From positions 1,460,142 through 1,524,141 of the forward strand of contig NZ_CP085524.1 in assembly GCF_004353525.1 (NCBI RefSeq): a DNA stretch of 64,000 bases, in the 5' to 3' direction. The DNA is from Zhaonella formicivorans (lineage in GTDB: Bacteria; Bacillota; DUOV01; Zhaonellaceae). Below the pieces are notes generated by a model. That model was given only the letters and a program-made list of their open reading frames with translations. It had not been told where the DNA came from and ran no database searches. Shown piece after piece: positions 1 through 8,440 of this stretch (the stretch's first letter is position 1; each line of letters starts with the position of its first letter). The position numbers and the translations under genes are program-made.

Positions 1-194
1 CCTCCCAGGTCTTGACGGAAAAGTTGAGTGCATAACCCCGCTGCTCCGCCACGCTCAAAATACCCCGCAACATAGGATAAAAGTATGAGCATTCTCCTGT
101 CAGATCGGGGTTATGCTGGCTGTTAAGGATATAAAGGCCGATGGTGTTACTTTTCCCGGTAATCAAATTACGCCCCACCGAACTTTGAACATAA
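1..194 (-). pseudogene. LacI-family regulator, C-terminal fragment (cut by IS, runs off window edge)
   Basis: Reading the minus strand, this stretch encodes the linker and start of the ligand-binding domain of a LacI/GalR-type repressor: the hinge (LNYVQSSVGR), then LITGKSNTIGLYI and the periplasmic-binding-protein-like YFYPMLRGILSVAEQRGY. The frame stays open to base 1, so the rest lies outside the window. Its missing N-terminus is found intact at 1916-2049. Removing the insertion and one copy of the 5-bp duplication joins both parts in frame (SRKLNYVQSS). The gene is therefore a single LacI-type regulator broken by an insertion sequence. It has no start of its own and is very unlikely to make a DNA-binding protein. 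Confidence 0.85.
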
Positions 195-199
195 TTCAA

Positions 200-214
200 T
201 CTGAAATATTCATA
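200..214 (+). repeat. IS terminal inverted repeat, left
   Basis: TCTGAAATATTCATA pairs with 1901-1915 in inverted orientation, with only the outermost base differing. It adjoins the left copy of the TTCAA target duplication at 195-199. Confidence 0.85.
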
Positions 215-420
215 GCCATAATAGGCCATGGAAATTTTGTAACAAAATGGTGTTAAGATATATCTTGCTTTCTCATGTTGGCCCTGTAACCTGTTGTAAA
301 AAACACGCACAAGGCATTGATATGGTATACGATGTAAGAGATGCATAAAACTGGATGATTTGAAGCTATAGCTGCCCCTTGTTCCTTAATTATGGCTTAA
401 AAACTAGTTTTTTTAGTAAT

Positions 421-1742
421 TTATTCATTTACTAAACAAGGCAAACTGCTTATATTTTGCAAGGTTTGTATAAATGAATTTTGGTATATATAAGAGCTGC
501 ATAACTTCCAGGTCCAGTAGCGAGCGGAACGTACCAGTTTCCCTGCAATTTTGATTAATTTCAACCGCAGTGTCTCCATTCGGTTTGGTTTCATTGGTTC
601 AGGCAAGCACAACCTACGAAACCAGTTGTTAAAGTTGTATGCCAACATGGATAACTGCAGTTTTACTGCATTGGATTCAAAGTTAGTGCTGCTAAGTTTG
701 TGACAAGCGAATCCATTTTTGGCTTCCTTAATAAAGTTTTCCATATGTCCACGTTGACAGTAAAAACGAACGATATTACGCGGTTGTAGTTCCATGTTTG
801 TCACGATAAACGTGAATTCAAAGAACAATTGTCCAGCAGGCCGTTCCATTTTGACAACAACGCGGCGGGCACGATCCCAACTAGTAGCTTGATACAGAAA
901 TTCCCGGTAGTGGACTTGCCTTTCATGCAGTCTTTCAGGGTTTAATACTTGGTCCGCCATGGACTGTGCAACAGATTGAAGACGAGCATTGGCTTTTAAG
1001 CGAATTACATATTTATGACCCTTGGTTTCTACTAGTTTAAAGAGTTCTGGAACGGCAAAACCACTATCTGCGCGCAAAACAATTAAAGGATTGCTAACCC
1101 AAGCCTCATACCTTTTAAGGAGTGGACCGACAAATCGCACCACCTGACGAGAAGTATATACGTTGCCAGCACGAAGCTCGGCTTTAAGGCAATCACCTGT
1201 TAGTCCATCAAAACAAAATAGAGGGTGAAACCCCCACTCTTGATAATGAGAATTGAAGTTTGCTCCATATTGATTACCGTAAGCAGTAAAGCCGGAAGAA
1301 TCAAGATCCATAACAAACTGGTCTTGGGGTTTAAGCATATATACTCGCTTTTGTAAGATTTCATTAATATGTTCCAATGATTTTGCAGTTGCAATATTCG
1401 CTTTTTCATTGAACCGGGAGATTGTTGGCTGCGAGGCCAAGCGCTTTTTCCCAGTAAAGCGGTGAGTAGGGGTTCTTCGGCTAACTCATCCGCATGATCA
1501 TCAGCGTGATAACCAGCAAGATGCTGATAAAGCTTTTGGATAACCACATCACTATTAGGATGATCTCGGTGCATAACAGGGTCATCAACTACCAGCATTT
1601 TTTCAACAGTTTCTGAAAGGCCGAGTTTATAATCAAATTCCTTATACAATAACAACCCTGCATCTGAAGTTAGGTCGCCACCATTGAAATTAACTTTTAT
1701 TCGGGAGTTGAAGTTCATGCTATATTCCTGTACACTTTTCAT
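421..1742 (-). pseudogene. IS1380-family transposase, frameshifted
   Basis: Two overlapping frames together give one DDE transposase. The N-terminal part (1742 to about 1450) has the IS1380-type opening NFNGGDLTSDAGLLLYKEFD and ends near TALLGK. The second frame (from about 1440 to 421) continues with ASQPTISRFNEK, the DLDSSGFTAYGNQYGA region with the first acidic residue, VLRADSGF with the second, and HMENFIKEAKNGF with the glutamate. The switch falls at a run of five A (minus strand, about 1450). One more A, or a -1 slip, would restore GKKRLASQ. IS1380 transposases are normally single ORFs of about 430-450 aa, so I read this as an inactivating indel. Programmed slippage cannot be excluded from sequence alone. 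Confidence 0.85.
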
Positions 1743-1900
1743 AAGAAGAGTCCTCCTTTGGTAAAGGTTGGTTTGCCAACACCATTACAATACCAAAGTT
1801 TGGGCTCTTTTTCCATGCTTTCATTTCACTTAATGGGTGATATGCTAAAGGCTTATTAATTCTTATTGCACTAAGGTTTTAAAGCTCAACAGATTTTTTA

Positions 1901-1915
1901 TATGAATATTTCAGG
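1901..1915 (+). repeat. IS terminal inverted repeat, right
   Basis: TATGAATATTTCAGG is the inverted partner of 200-214. The right copy of the target duplication TTCAA follows at 1916-1920. The preceding LacI fragment reads through this end into the element and stops at 1879. Confidence 0.85.
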
Positions 1916-2049
1916 TTCAATTTTCGCGAGGCTTCAAGCACACGTTTTTTTGTTTCCGCGTTTACCCCGTAGCCATTGTTTAGCGCCAGGCTGGCTGTGG
2001 CTATGGATACCCCAGCCAGGGCAGCCACATCCTTTAAAGTGGGTTTCAT
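1916..2049 (-). pseudogene. LacI-family regulator, N-terminal HTH fragment
   Basis: The start ATG at 2049 is followed by a classical LacI helix-turn-helix (TLKDVAALAGVSIATASLAL) and the start of the hinge (VLEASRKLN). After the 5-bp duplication the frame runs into the insertion sequence and stops at 1879 after 56 residues, so at most an isolated HTH without hinge or sensor domain can be made. The start lies 8 bp after the stop of the upstream URO-D-like gene, and the ribosome site GAGGTGT sits inside that gene's last codons. The regulator was therefore the last gene of the transport operon, a usual place for an operon-specific repressor. Loss of function should deregulate the operon; that is inference. 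Confidence 0.88.
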
Positions 2050-2057
2050 GCGTATAA

Positions 2058-3194
2058 TTACACCTCAAAATTGATTGGATAATGTCCAAATTCATACGCC
2101 GTGTCAAAAAGGGCCAGAATGTTTTTCGGCGAACAGTTGGCCTGCAAGTTATGTCCGGAAGAAAAAATATATCCCCCTCCCGGTGCCAGGGCCTTTATCC
2201 GCCTTTTAGCATCGGCCACTACCAGCTCTCTGTCAAGGTGAAAAAGCCCTTGGTTGTCTGTACCACCGTGGAAGACTAACCGGGCACCAAATTCCCGTTT
2301 TATTTTCTCTGAATCATCCATATCCTTGGCAGAAGGTTGCAAGGGGTGAATAATATCAACGCCCATCTCCGCAAAATCCTGAAGAGCCCAGTAAATAGAC
2401 CCGCAGCTGTGATAAGCAATTTTCGCCTTAGTTTTAGACTTAATAAACTCATGGAGCTTGGCAAAACGAGGCTTCACTACCTGGCGGAAATTATCGGGAC
2501 TAATTAACGGGCCGGACTGCTGTCCCCAGTCATCGCCCACCCACAGGTATTCGATATATTCGCCAATAGCCTCCAAATACCCTTCATAAAAAGCCATCCA
2601 CCACTCCAATAACCTGTCCAGGAGATATTCAGCCAGCTTGGGTTCCGCCACCGTATCCAACATAAACTGTTGATAACCCCTTAAATCCCAAGCAGGTGTA
2701 TAAAGGGCAGCAATAGTTCCGCCAACCAACGCGTAATCCGTTTCTTCGTACAATTGACGGGCTTTTTCTTTCAGGCCTTTAAAACGGGCCGGATCCTGGG
2801 GATCAGGGAATTTAAACTGCTTGATCTCATTTAAACTTTTTCCTGCCAGGGGATGGCCAACCGAATCGGCGTAGTATTCCACCCGGCGGAATAATACACC
2901 CCATTCGTTGTACCAGCACCGGTTTTCATCTTCCCGGTACTCCCAACCTTGGGGAGCATTGGCAAAAATATACCTGGTATCAACGTGAAGCCGGTCTAAA
3001 ACGCGGTCGTCAACCACTGCCAAGCGCTGTACCGGATCATAGATTTCAACCTCTAAGTCTAAGCCTAGATATTCCAAGAGATTTTTATATGCCACCTCAT
3101 GCATACCAGAGACAATTCCACCATTGTCAATGGGAACCCGGTCAGCTTCCTGATGAGCAAGTGCCCTACGTACTCTTTCCCGTGGTGTCAGCAT
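2058..3194 (-). CDS. Uroporphyrinogen decarboxylase-fold protein (MtaA/CmuA superfamily), first copy
   Basis: This 378-residue protein begins LTPRERVRRALAHQEADRVP, the usual opening of URO-D-superfamily proteins of the methyltransferase type. It also carries WGQQSGPLISPDNFR and HSCG near residue 260 and a SSGHNLQANCSP segment near the end, typical of this subgroup. True heme-pathway HemE is excluded by context and motifs. Relatives move methyl groups to or from corrinoid proteins and thiols; the substrate here is unknown. The start was set at the ATG at 3194 because GGGAGGAG lies directly before it. A longer frame to 3266 has no ribosome site. It is separated from the ABC binding protein by a hairpin and followed at 8 bp by the broken LacI gene. 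Confidence 0.8.
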   Translation of the reverse strand: MLTPRERVRRALAHQEADRVPIDNGGIVSGMHEVAYKNLLEYLGLDLEVEIYDPVQRLAVVDDRVLDRLHVDTRYIFANAPQGWEYREDENRCWYNEWGVLFRRVEYYADSVGHPLAGKSLNEIKQFKFPDPQDPARFKGLKEKARQLYEETDYALVGGTIAALYTPAWDLRGYQQFMLDTVAEPKLAEYLLDRLLEWWMAFYEGYLEAIGEYIEYLWVGDDWGQQSGPLISPDNFRQVVKPRFAKLHEFIKSKTKAKIAYHSCGSIYWALQDFAEMGVDIIHPLQPSAKDMDDSEKIKREFGARLVFHGGTDNQGLFHLDRELVVADAKRRIKALAPGGGYIFSSGHNLQANCSPKNILALFDTAYEFGHYPINFEV

Positions 3195-3292
3195 CTTTTC
3201 TCCTCCCTCATTTTTGCTAGAGCTCGTAGCATTAGTTGCTATTAGAACATAACTATGCAGTCGCACAATCTATTCTAAAATAGAGCCGATAA

Positions 3293-3322
3293 ATTAAAGG
3301 GCCGGCCTACCACGACCGGCCC
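3293..3322 (-). terminator. Hairpin between binding-protein and URO-D genes
   Basis: A 7-bp GC stem (GGGCCGG / CCGGCCC, 3299-3322) is followed on the minus strand by TTTAATTTAT. It lies just after the binding-protein stop and before the next gene's ribosome site. It probably acts as a partial terminator or mRNA 3'-end stabiliser that raises binding-protein dose relative to downstream genes. Confidence 0.6.
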
Positions 3323-3333
3323 AAAGTAGGCTG

Positions 3334-4323
3334 TTACCAGCTCTTCATTTGTTCTTGGTAAGTATCGATATTGTCTTTGGTAACGAAAATAGTTCCTGAG
3401 TCAATAATCTGCTGTTCGGGCTTTTTGCCGTCCTTGATGTAATCCATCAAAATCTGAGAAGCTTGATAGCCCATGCGGTAGAAGTTTTGGGTTAAAGTAC
3501 CGTAAATTAAATCGTTTTTAATGGCATCCACAGTTTCCTGCATGTCATCAATGGCCACGATAGTTACTTTACCTTTCAGGCCCATTTCGTCAACCACTTT
3601 GGCCGCAGCCGGACCAACTTCGGCAGCTACACCGATAATCACATTAGCCTCTGGATAAGTCTGGAGCAGGTTCTGGAACTTTTGCACCGCAACCATCATA
3701 TCGCTGTTATCCGATTCTTTGGCCAGGATCTCGGTGCCGGGAGCTTTTTGCAATTCTTCAATGTAGGCTTCAATCATCTTATTGGCAACTTTGGCATCCA
3801 TGGTGCTCTGCATAGTGAGTACTTTAGCGGGAGTACCGTTCAACTTCTTAATAATTTCCGTGGCACCGGTAGTGCCCAAGTTCTTTTCGTCTGTTCCTAA
3901 ATAGGCCAGACGAGGTGCATTGGGCGCATCAGAGTTCACAATAACCACAGGAATACCAGCTTTTTCAGCTTTTTCCAGGACAGGCTGGAAAGCCTCAGGG
4001 TTTAGTGCCATGGTTATGATGCCGTCTACCTTTTGAGCGATGGCATTTTCAATTTGCTGGATCATGGCGTTGGCGTCAATGCCTTGGGGACCAACCCAGT
4101 CGCCGCTAAAGCCTAAATCTTTGGCAGCATCATCAAAACCGTTCTTAGCTACCAGCCACACCGGGTGCCCGATCAAAGGAGTCACAAAAACAATCCGCGG
4201 CTGCTCTTTGCTATTTTGGGAACCGCTGTCCCCACTTTGCCCAGTTCCACTCTGGCCACAGCCTGCCACAACCAAGCTTAAAATCACCAAAGCCACAATC
4301 AACCATACAGCTTTTTTACACAT
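3334..4323 (-). CDS. Sugar-type ABC transporter substrate-binding lipoprotein (RbsB-like)
   Basis: The 329-residue protein has a lipoprotein signal peptide ending in LVVAGC (Cys about 22), then a Ser/Gly/Gln linker. The type I periplasmic-binding fold follows, with RIVFVTPLIGHPVWLVAKNG, VDGIITMALNPEAF, GIPVVIVNSDAP and a C-terminal FVTKDNIDTY. This is the Peripla_BP_4 group that binds ribose, xylose, autoinducer-2, inositol and similar polyols. It should be a membrane-anchored receptor that delivers its ligand to the ATPase and permease encoded upstream in the same operon (order: URO-D2, permease, ATPase, this gene). The ligand cannot be read from sequence. The strong ribosome site GAGGAGG before ATG 4323 supports the start. 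Confidence 0.9.
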   Translation of the reverse strand: MCKKAVWLIVALVILSLVVAGCGQSGTGQSGDSGSQNSKEQPRIVFVTPLIGHPVWLVAKNGFDDAAKDLGFSGDWVGPQGIDANAMIQQIENAIAQKVDGIITMALNPEAFQPVLEKAEKAGIPVVIVNSDAPNAPRLAYLGTDEKNLGTTGATEIIKKLNGTPAKVLTMQSTMDAKVANKMIEAYIEELQKAPGTEILAKESDNSDMMVAVQKFQNLLQTYPEANVIIGVAAEVGPAAAKVVDEMGLKGKVTIVAIDDMQETVDAIKNDLIYGTLTQNFYRMGYQASQILMDYIKDGKKPEQQIIDSGTIFVTKDNIDTYQEQMKSW

Positions 4324-4443
4324 CTTGAGACCTCCTCATATTCTTTTTTAGTTTTTAAATACAGAGATACAAAAGACTAGCAGCTTCTTGCGCAGCACCA
4401 CCTCCCTCGAAGGGTGATACTAACTCCTCTTTATTAAAACCTG

Positions 4444-5985
4444 CTAACGGGCATTGGTCCCGTTAACCACCCCTGTAGCAGCCCGCATCACACGTTCCTG
4501 GCTTGCTTCCTGCCTGGAAAACTGGTCGCGGATCTCGCCCCTGGCCAAAACCAGAAAACGGTCGCACATGGAAAGCAGTTCAGGCAGTTCCGATGAGATC
4601 ATGATTATGGCTACTCCCCGTCGGGCCAGGTCGGTCATCAAGTTATAAATTTCGACTTTGGCTCCCACATCAATTCCTCGGGTCGGCTCATCCAGGATCA
4701 GCACTTTGACATCCCGCATCAGCCATTTAGCCAGAACCACCTTTTGCTGATTTCCCCCGCTCAGGGAAAGAATCCCCGATTCGGGCCCCCCGGCCTTAAT
4801 GCGCAGCCGCCGCATCAAGTCTGTCACATGTCCTTTTTCTTTCGCCCTGTCAATAAAACCATTCCGGCTGACCATGGAAAGGCTTGCCAGGGAAATATTC
4901 TCGCGAATATTCATTGGTCCCACAAAACCGGATTTACGCCGGTCTTCAGTTACCAAACCGATACCGTGCCGGATAGCATCCCGGGGTCCGTCGATGATGA
5001 CAGGTTTGCCTTCTAGATAGATTTTGGGCTTACCACGGGTTGGTATAGAACCAAAAAGCGCATTAACCACCTCACTCCGCCCGGAACCCACCAGGCCAGC
5101 TAATCCAAGAATTTCGCCTTTATGGACCTCAAAGCTCACATTGGAGACGATATCTTTGGCCTTGGTTAACGGATGAGGCACTGTCAATCCTTCCACCCTT
5201 AGGACCACTTCCCCCCGGTCCACTTCCACTTTGGGAAACATATTCTCGATCTTGCGTCCAACCATGTCTTCCACCACCCGGTTACTATCAGCGCCAACCC
5301 GATCATAAGTGTTGATGACCTTTCCATCACGCAGAACGGTGATCCGGTTGGCAAGGAAGAAAACCTCGTCCAATTTATGAGAAATATAGATGCAGGAAAG
5401 CTTTTCTTTTCGCTGCAGAGATTTTAAAAGCTGCAGAAGATTTTCCGTTTCTTTATCAGTCAGGGCGGAAGTAGGCTCGTCCAGCACCAGAATGGCCGGT
5501 TTGCGCACCAGCGCCTTGGCAATAGCCACCAACTGCTGCTGGCTTGTGCTAAGACCCCGCAGCCTCTGGTGAACATCCACCTCAAGACCAACCAACTCCA
5601 AAGCTTTTTTTGCTTCACGGTAAACCCTCTGCCAATCTACCAGCCCCAGCAACCCGTGAGGCAACCGCCCGAGAAAAATATTTTCCGCAACTGACAGGTC
5701 GGGGTGTAGATTAACTTCCTGATAGATCATCTCTACCCCTGCCGCTTCCGATTGCTGCTTATTTTGAAAGATGTGTTTTTCCCCGGCTATGATTATTTCT
5801 CCCGAATAGCTGCTTGCAGGATAACTGCCGCTTAAGATTTTCATCAGCGTTGATTTACCCGCCCCATTCTCGCCAACCAGGGCCAGGATCTCCCCCTCGT
5901 ACAGATCGAAGCTGACATTATCCAGAGCGGTAACCCCAAAGAACTTTTTTGTGATGTTTCTCATTTCCAAAATGGTACGTGCCAC
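4444..5985 (-). CDS. Sugar-type ABC transporter, double ATP-binding subunit (RbsA/XylG-like)
   Basis: This is a 513-residue fusion of two ABC ATPase domains. The first half has Walker A GENGAGKSTLMK (about 36-47), the signature LSTSQQQLVAIAKAL and Walker B ILVLDEPTSALT. The second half has a degenerate Walker A (GLVGSGRSEV), signature LSGGNQQKVVLAKWL and Walker B VLILDEPTRGID. A full first site and an altered second Walker A are typical of carbohydrate-uptake CUT2 ATPases. The protein would energise import with the permease (11 bp upstream) and binding lipoprotein next to it. The GTG start at 5985 is preceded by GGGGGTGG. The length matches the family. Confidence 0.93.
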   Translation of the reverse strand: MARTILEMRNITKKFFGVTALDNVSFDLYEGEILALVGENGAGKSTLMKILSGSYPASSYSGEIIIAGEKHIFQNKQQSEAAGVEMIYQEVNLHPDLSVAENIFLGRLPHGLLGLVDWQRVYREAKKALELVGLEVDVHQRLRGLSTSQQQLVAIAKALVRKPAILVLDEPTSALTDKETENLLQLLKSLQRKEKLSCIYISHKLDEVFFLANRITVLRDGKVINTYDRVGADSNRVVEDMVGRKIENMFPKVEVDRGEVVLRVEGLTVPHPLTKAKDIVSNVSFEVHKGEILGLAGLVGSGRSEVVNALFGSIPTRGKPKIYLEGKPVIIDGPRDAIRHGIGLVTEDRRKSGFVGPMNIRENISLASLSMVSRNGFIDRAKEKGHVTDLMRRLRIKAGGPESGILSLSGGNQQKVVLAKWLMRDVKVLILDEPTRGIDVGAKVEIYNLMTDLARRGVAIIMISSELPELLSMCDRFLVLARGEIRDQFSRQEASQERVMRAATGVVNGTNAR

Positions 5986-5996
5986 GGAACCACCCC

Positions 5997-6995
5997 CTAA
6001 TTTAGTCCGGCGTGTCTGCGGCGGAATTGGTCAATACCTACTGCCACCACAATAATGGCCCCGATTACCAAGTCCTGCCAGTAAGCAGAGATGCGCATCA
6101 AGATCATGCCCGTGGCCACTACATTCATAAAAAATGCCCCCAACAGGCTGCCCAAAATACTGCCTGAGCCCCCAAACATGCTGGTACCTCCGATAATTAC
6201 CGCCGCAATAACTTGCAGTTCCCAGCCGGTACCTGCATTGGCCTGGGCGGAAGCAAGCCGGGCAGCCATCAGCATCCCGGTAAACGCGCTGGCCATGCCT
6301 GTAAGCACGTAAACAGATAATTTAATCCGGTTGATATTTATCCCGGAAAGACGCGCCGTCTCCTCATTGCCGCCCAGCGCATATACCGCACGGCCATAAG
6401 TGGTCCTGGTAAGTACAATGTGGGCCAACACAGCCAGTACCGCGGCAATTATCACCACATAAGGGATGCCTGCCAAGTCCCCCTGGCCAATGACATTGAA
6501 TGCCGGCGGCAAGGGGTAAACCGGCGCTCCTTGGGTAAGCACCAGCACAGCTCCCCTGGCTGCATAGAGCATGCCTAAAGTGACAATTAGAGGCGGAATA
6601 TTAAAACGGATGATAGTAAAACCGTTAATCAGCCCTATAATGGCGCCTAAGGCAAGCCCAAGCAAAATACTGAGCGGAATGGGCACACCTGCCTTGAGGG
6701 CCAGACCTGTAACCACACCCCCAAGGGCGATCAAAGAGCCTACAGACAAGTCAAGCCCTGCCGAAATAAGCACAAAAGTCATGGCAATGCCCACAATGAA
6801 AGTAAAAGCCGTGTTGCGCAAAATGTTGATCAAATTTTCAAAACCGAAAAATGTAGGGTTCACTAGTCCAATAATAACTACTAACAATAACAAAGGGATA
6901 ACAAGACCGACCTCAGGAATGTTAAGCAAACGTAACAAACTGCTTTTCTTGGATTTCGAATTTACTGGCTCTGTCACAGTTTTAACTTCACTCAT
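5997..6995 (-). CDS. Sugar-type ABC transporter permease (RbsC-like)
   Basis: The 332-residue protein is strongly hydrophobic, with about eight to ten membrane segments. It carries the CUT2/BPD_transp_2 permease motif ISAGLDLSVGSLIALGGVVTG near residues 80-100 and GGTSMFGGSGSILGSLLGA near 270. One permease gene is present, so the channel is presumably a homodimer served by the double ATPase downstream. A short charged N-terminus rich in lysine precedes the first helix. The start ATG at 6995 has GGAGGAAAAC before it. It lies between the second URO-D-like gene (26 bp upstream) and the ATPase (11 bp downstream), consistent with one transcript. Confidence 0.93.
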   Translation of the reverse strand: MSEVKTVTEPVNSKSKKSSLLRLLNIPEVGLVIPLLLLVVIIGLVNPTFFGFENLINILRNTAFTFIVGIAMTFVLISAGLDLSVGSLIALGGVVTGLALKAGVPIPLSILLGLALGAIIGLINGFTIIRFNIPPLIVTLGMLYAARGAVLVLTQGAPVYPLPPAFNVIGQGDLAGIPYVVIIAAVLAVLAHIVLTRTTYGRAVYALGGNEETARLSGININRIKLSVYVLTGMASAFTGMLMAARLASAQANAGTGWELQVIAAVIIGGTSMFGGSGSILGSLLGAFFMNVVATGMILMRISAYWQDLVIGAIIVVAVGIDQFRRRHAGLN

Positions 6996-7020
6996 CTGTT
7001 TTCCTCCTTGCTAAAGGAAC

Positions 7021-8049
7021 TTAAACCCTATAGACGCCGTATTTCCGGGCGGCACGAATCATAGCCTGCACATTTTCCGCCGGTGTCTCTTCTGCCATGG
7101 CACAACCCGGGCCCAAGATCAAACCGCCCCCTTGACCCGCTACTTCAATGGCCTGACGGGTAAGTTCGGCAATTACATCAGGTGTCTTATAGCGCAAGGC
7201 GGTAGGTGAAACAGGACCAAGCAGGCAGCATTTGCCTTTCGCCAGTTCTTTGGCCTTAGCCAAATCGGCTTTTTCATCTATTTCCAGGATGTGGGCACCG
7301 GTTTCAACCATTTGGTCTAGAATCCTGGTACAGTCACCGCAGATATGCAGGGAAATCACTCCACCTTTGACTTTTACCGCCTCAACTACCCGCTTTTCAT
7401 AGGGGACAGCAAATTCGCCGTACATGGCCGGTGATATTAATCCTGCTAAACTTTCCCCTATTGAAGTGCCATGGGCTCCAGCCTCCAGTTGGGCCAAAGC
7501 AAGGCTGATAACCGCTTCTGTGCAGATCTCAAGGAGCCTTTTCACCAGGTCCTTTTTGGCAGGGTCCATTAAATCCATCATAAAGTTGTCTATACCCCTT
7601 AGCAGTGCAGCCAAAGAAAAAGGCCCCTGGTCTGCTCTTCCCATGATAAAAACATGGTCCCCCAATTCTTTGGACACAATTTCCGTCGCCCGCAGCAGCT
7701 CAGGCAAAGTAGCGGAACTTTGAAGTTCAGGCAAAGATAACTCCTCTACATCTTCTAAACGTTTTAAACGTGGCGCTACCACTTTTGGTACGGCATCATC
7801 AGGGTAGACCACCCCGGCCCCCATGGCTTCAGCCATGGCTGTTGTACCATTCTCAAGCAAAATCACGTCATGCTTAAATTCCCGCCACAGATCCAGCTGG
7901 GATTGCGCCAGAAGTTGTCCATTCTTAAAAACTTCAGACATGGGATGGGCGGACCTGGCAGCCGCCATCATGAAACAATGTAAATCGACCGGAACTTGAT
8001 CGGGTATTTCTAAGTTGATGGTTTTTAGTGTACGTTGTAATGAGTTCAA
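7021..8049 (-). CDS. Uroporphyrinogen decarboxylase-fold methyltransferase-like protein, second copy, first gene of operon
   Basis: The 342-residue product is a TIM-barrel member of the URO-D superfamily in the MtaA/CmuA branch. It contains the zinc-type pattern His235-x-Cys237 (SLHICGDC) and Cys316 (GPGCAMAEETP). This fits the His-x-Cys...Cys zinc site of MtaA-type methylcobamide:thiol methyltransferases, so unlike many relatives it keeps the residues needed to activate a thiol. No corrinoid protein or MtaB-like partner is encoded nearby. It starts at TTG 8049, 10 bp after GGAGG. Being first in an operon with a sugar-type importer, it may act on the imported compound. A methyl-transfer role is inference. 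Confidence 0.82.
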   Translation of the reverse strand: MNSLQRTLKTINLEIPDQVPVDLHCFMMAAARSAHPMSEVFKNGQLLAQSQLDLWREFKHDVILLENGTTAMAEAMGAGVVYPDDAVPKVVAPRLKRLEDVEELSLPELQSSATLPELLRATEIVSKELGDHVFIMGRADQGPFSLAALLRGIDNFMMDLMDPAKKDLVKRLLEICTEAVISLALAQLEAGAHGTSIGESLAGLISPAMYGEFAVPYEKRVVEAVKVKGGVISLHICGDCTRILDQMVETGAHILEIDEKADLAKAKELAKGKCCLLGPVSPTALRYKTPDVIAELTRQAIEVAGQGGGLILGPGCAMAEETPAENVQAMIRAARKYGVYRV

Positions 8050-8078
8050 CTTGCGAAGCCCTCCTAATAATTGAGTTT

Positions 8079-8102
8079 TGAAAACGATTTGAAACGTTTT
8101 AA
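8079..8102 (-). promoter_or_regulatory. Putative LacI-type operator pair upstream of transport operon
   Basis: Two CG-centred sites lie exactly 10 bp apart: TGAAAACGATTTGA (centre 8085/8086) and TTGAAACGTTTTAA (centre 8095/8096; 6 of 7 half-site pairs). Central CG with A/T-rich arms is the usual LacI/GalR operator form. A weaker related site (TGAAACGTCAAA) is near 8122. The disrupted LacI-type regulator at the operon's end is the obvious candidate to bind here; this is inferred. Confidence 0.5.
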
Positions 8103-8236
8103 ATTAAATTCGTTATGAAACGTCAAATTCCTTCAAATGTACATAAAATTGAGACATTTCTTTTAAAATAGATCATGGTAAACCTAACAAATATCACCTA
8201 ATAGCTCATCTTGTGAAATGAAATCACCCTTATAGT

Positions 8237-8281
8237 CATAAAAATAAAAGCGATGAATATGGTAAATATTCACCGCTTCGC
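8237..8281 (-). terminator. Rho-independent terminator after the CBS-GGDEF gene
   Basis: Arms GCGATGAATA (8250-8259) and TATTCACCGC (8267-8276) form a 10-bp stem with one mismatch. On the minus strand it is followed by TTTTATTTTTAT. It lies 160 bp beyond the diguanylate cyclase stop and before the operon promoter. The rest of 8050-8440 shows nothing coding apart from the operator sites. A very similar terminator follows rnpB at 25258-25296. Confidence 0.65.
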
Positions 8282-8440
8282 CTTAATAAGGAATTTACAA
8301 TTCTTTAAAATCCTGGTAAGAATTCGGCCTGTTATACATCTCGAATGCGTTAATCGCTACAGCTGACCACGTTAACAAAAACTGTTATAGCAAATCTTAT
8401 TTCTAATCGGCTATAAAGTTTGAGATACTCTCCTAACTAA

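Larger units (their letters stand above)
200..1915 (-). mobile_element. IS1380-like insertion sequence, 1716 bp
   Basis: The ends are a near-perfect 15-bp inverted repeat: TCTGAAATATTCATA at 200-214 and its partner TATGAATATTTCAGG at 1901-1915 (14 of 15 pairs). TTCAA flanks the element on both sides (195-199 and 1916-1920) as a target-site duplication. Inside lies one transposase gene of the IS1380 type, broken by a frameshift. IS1380 members are usually 1.6-2 kb, but 4-bp duplications are usual, so the fifth base may be chance. The element splits a LacI-family regulator gene. Perfect flanking repeats suggest a fairly recent insertion. The frameshift suggests the copy itself is now non-autonomous. 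Confidence 0.9.

Noticed and set aside
2058-3194. Heme-pathway HemE
   Set aside because: The protein shows MtaA/CmuA-type motifs and sits in a transport operon; no other heme genes are near.
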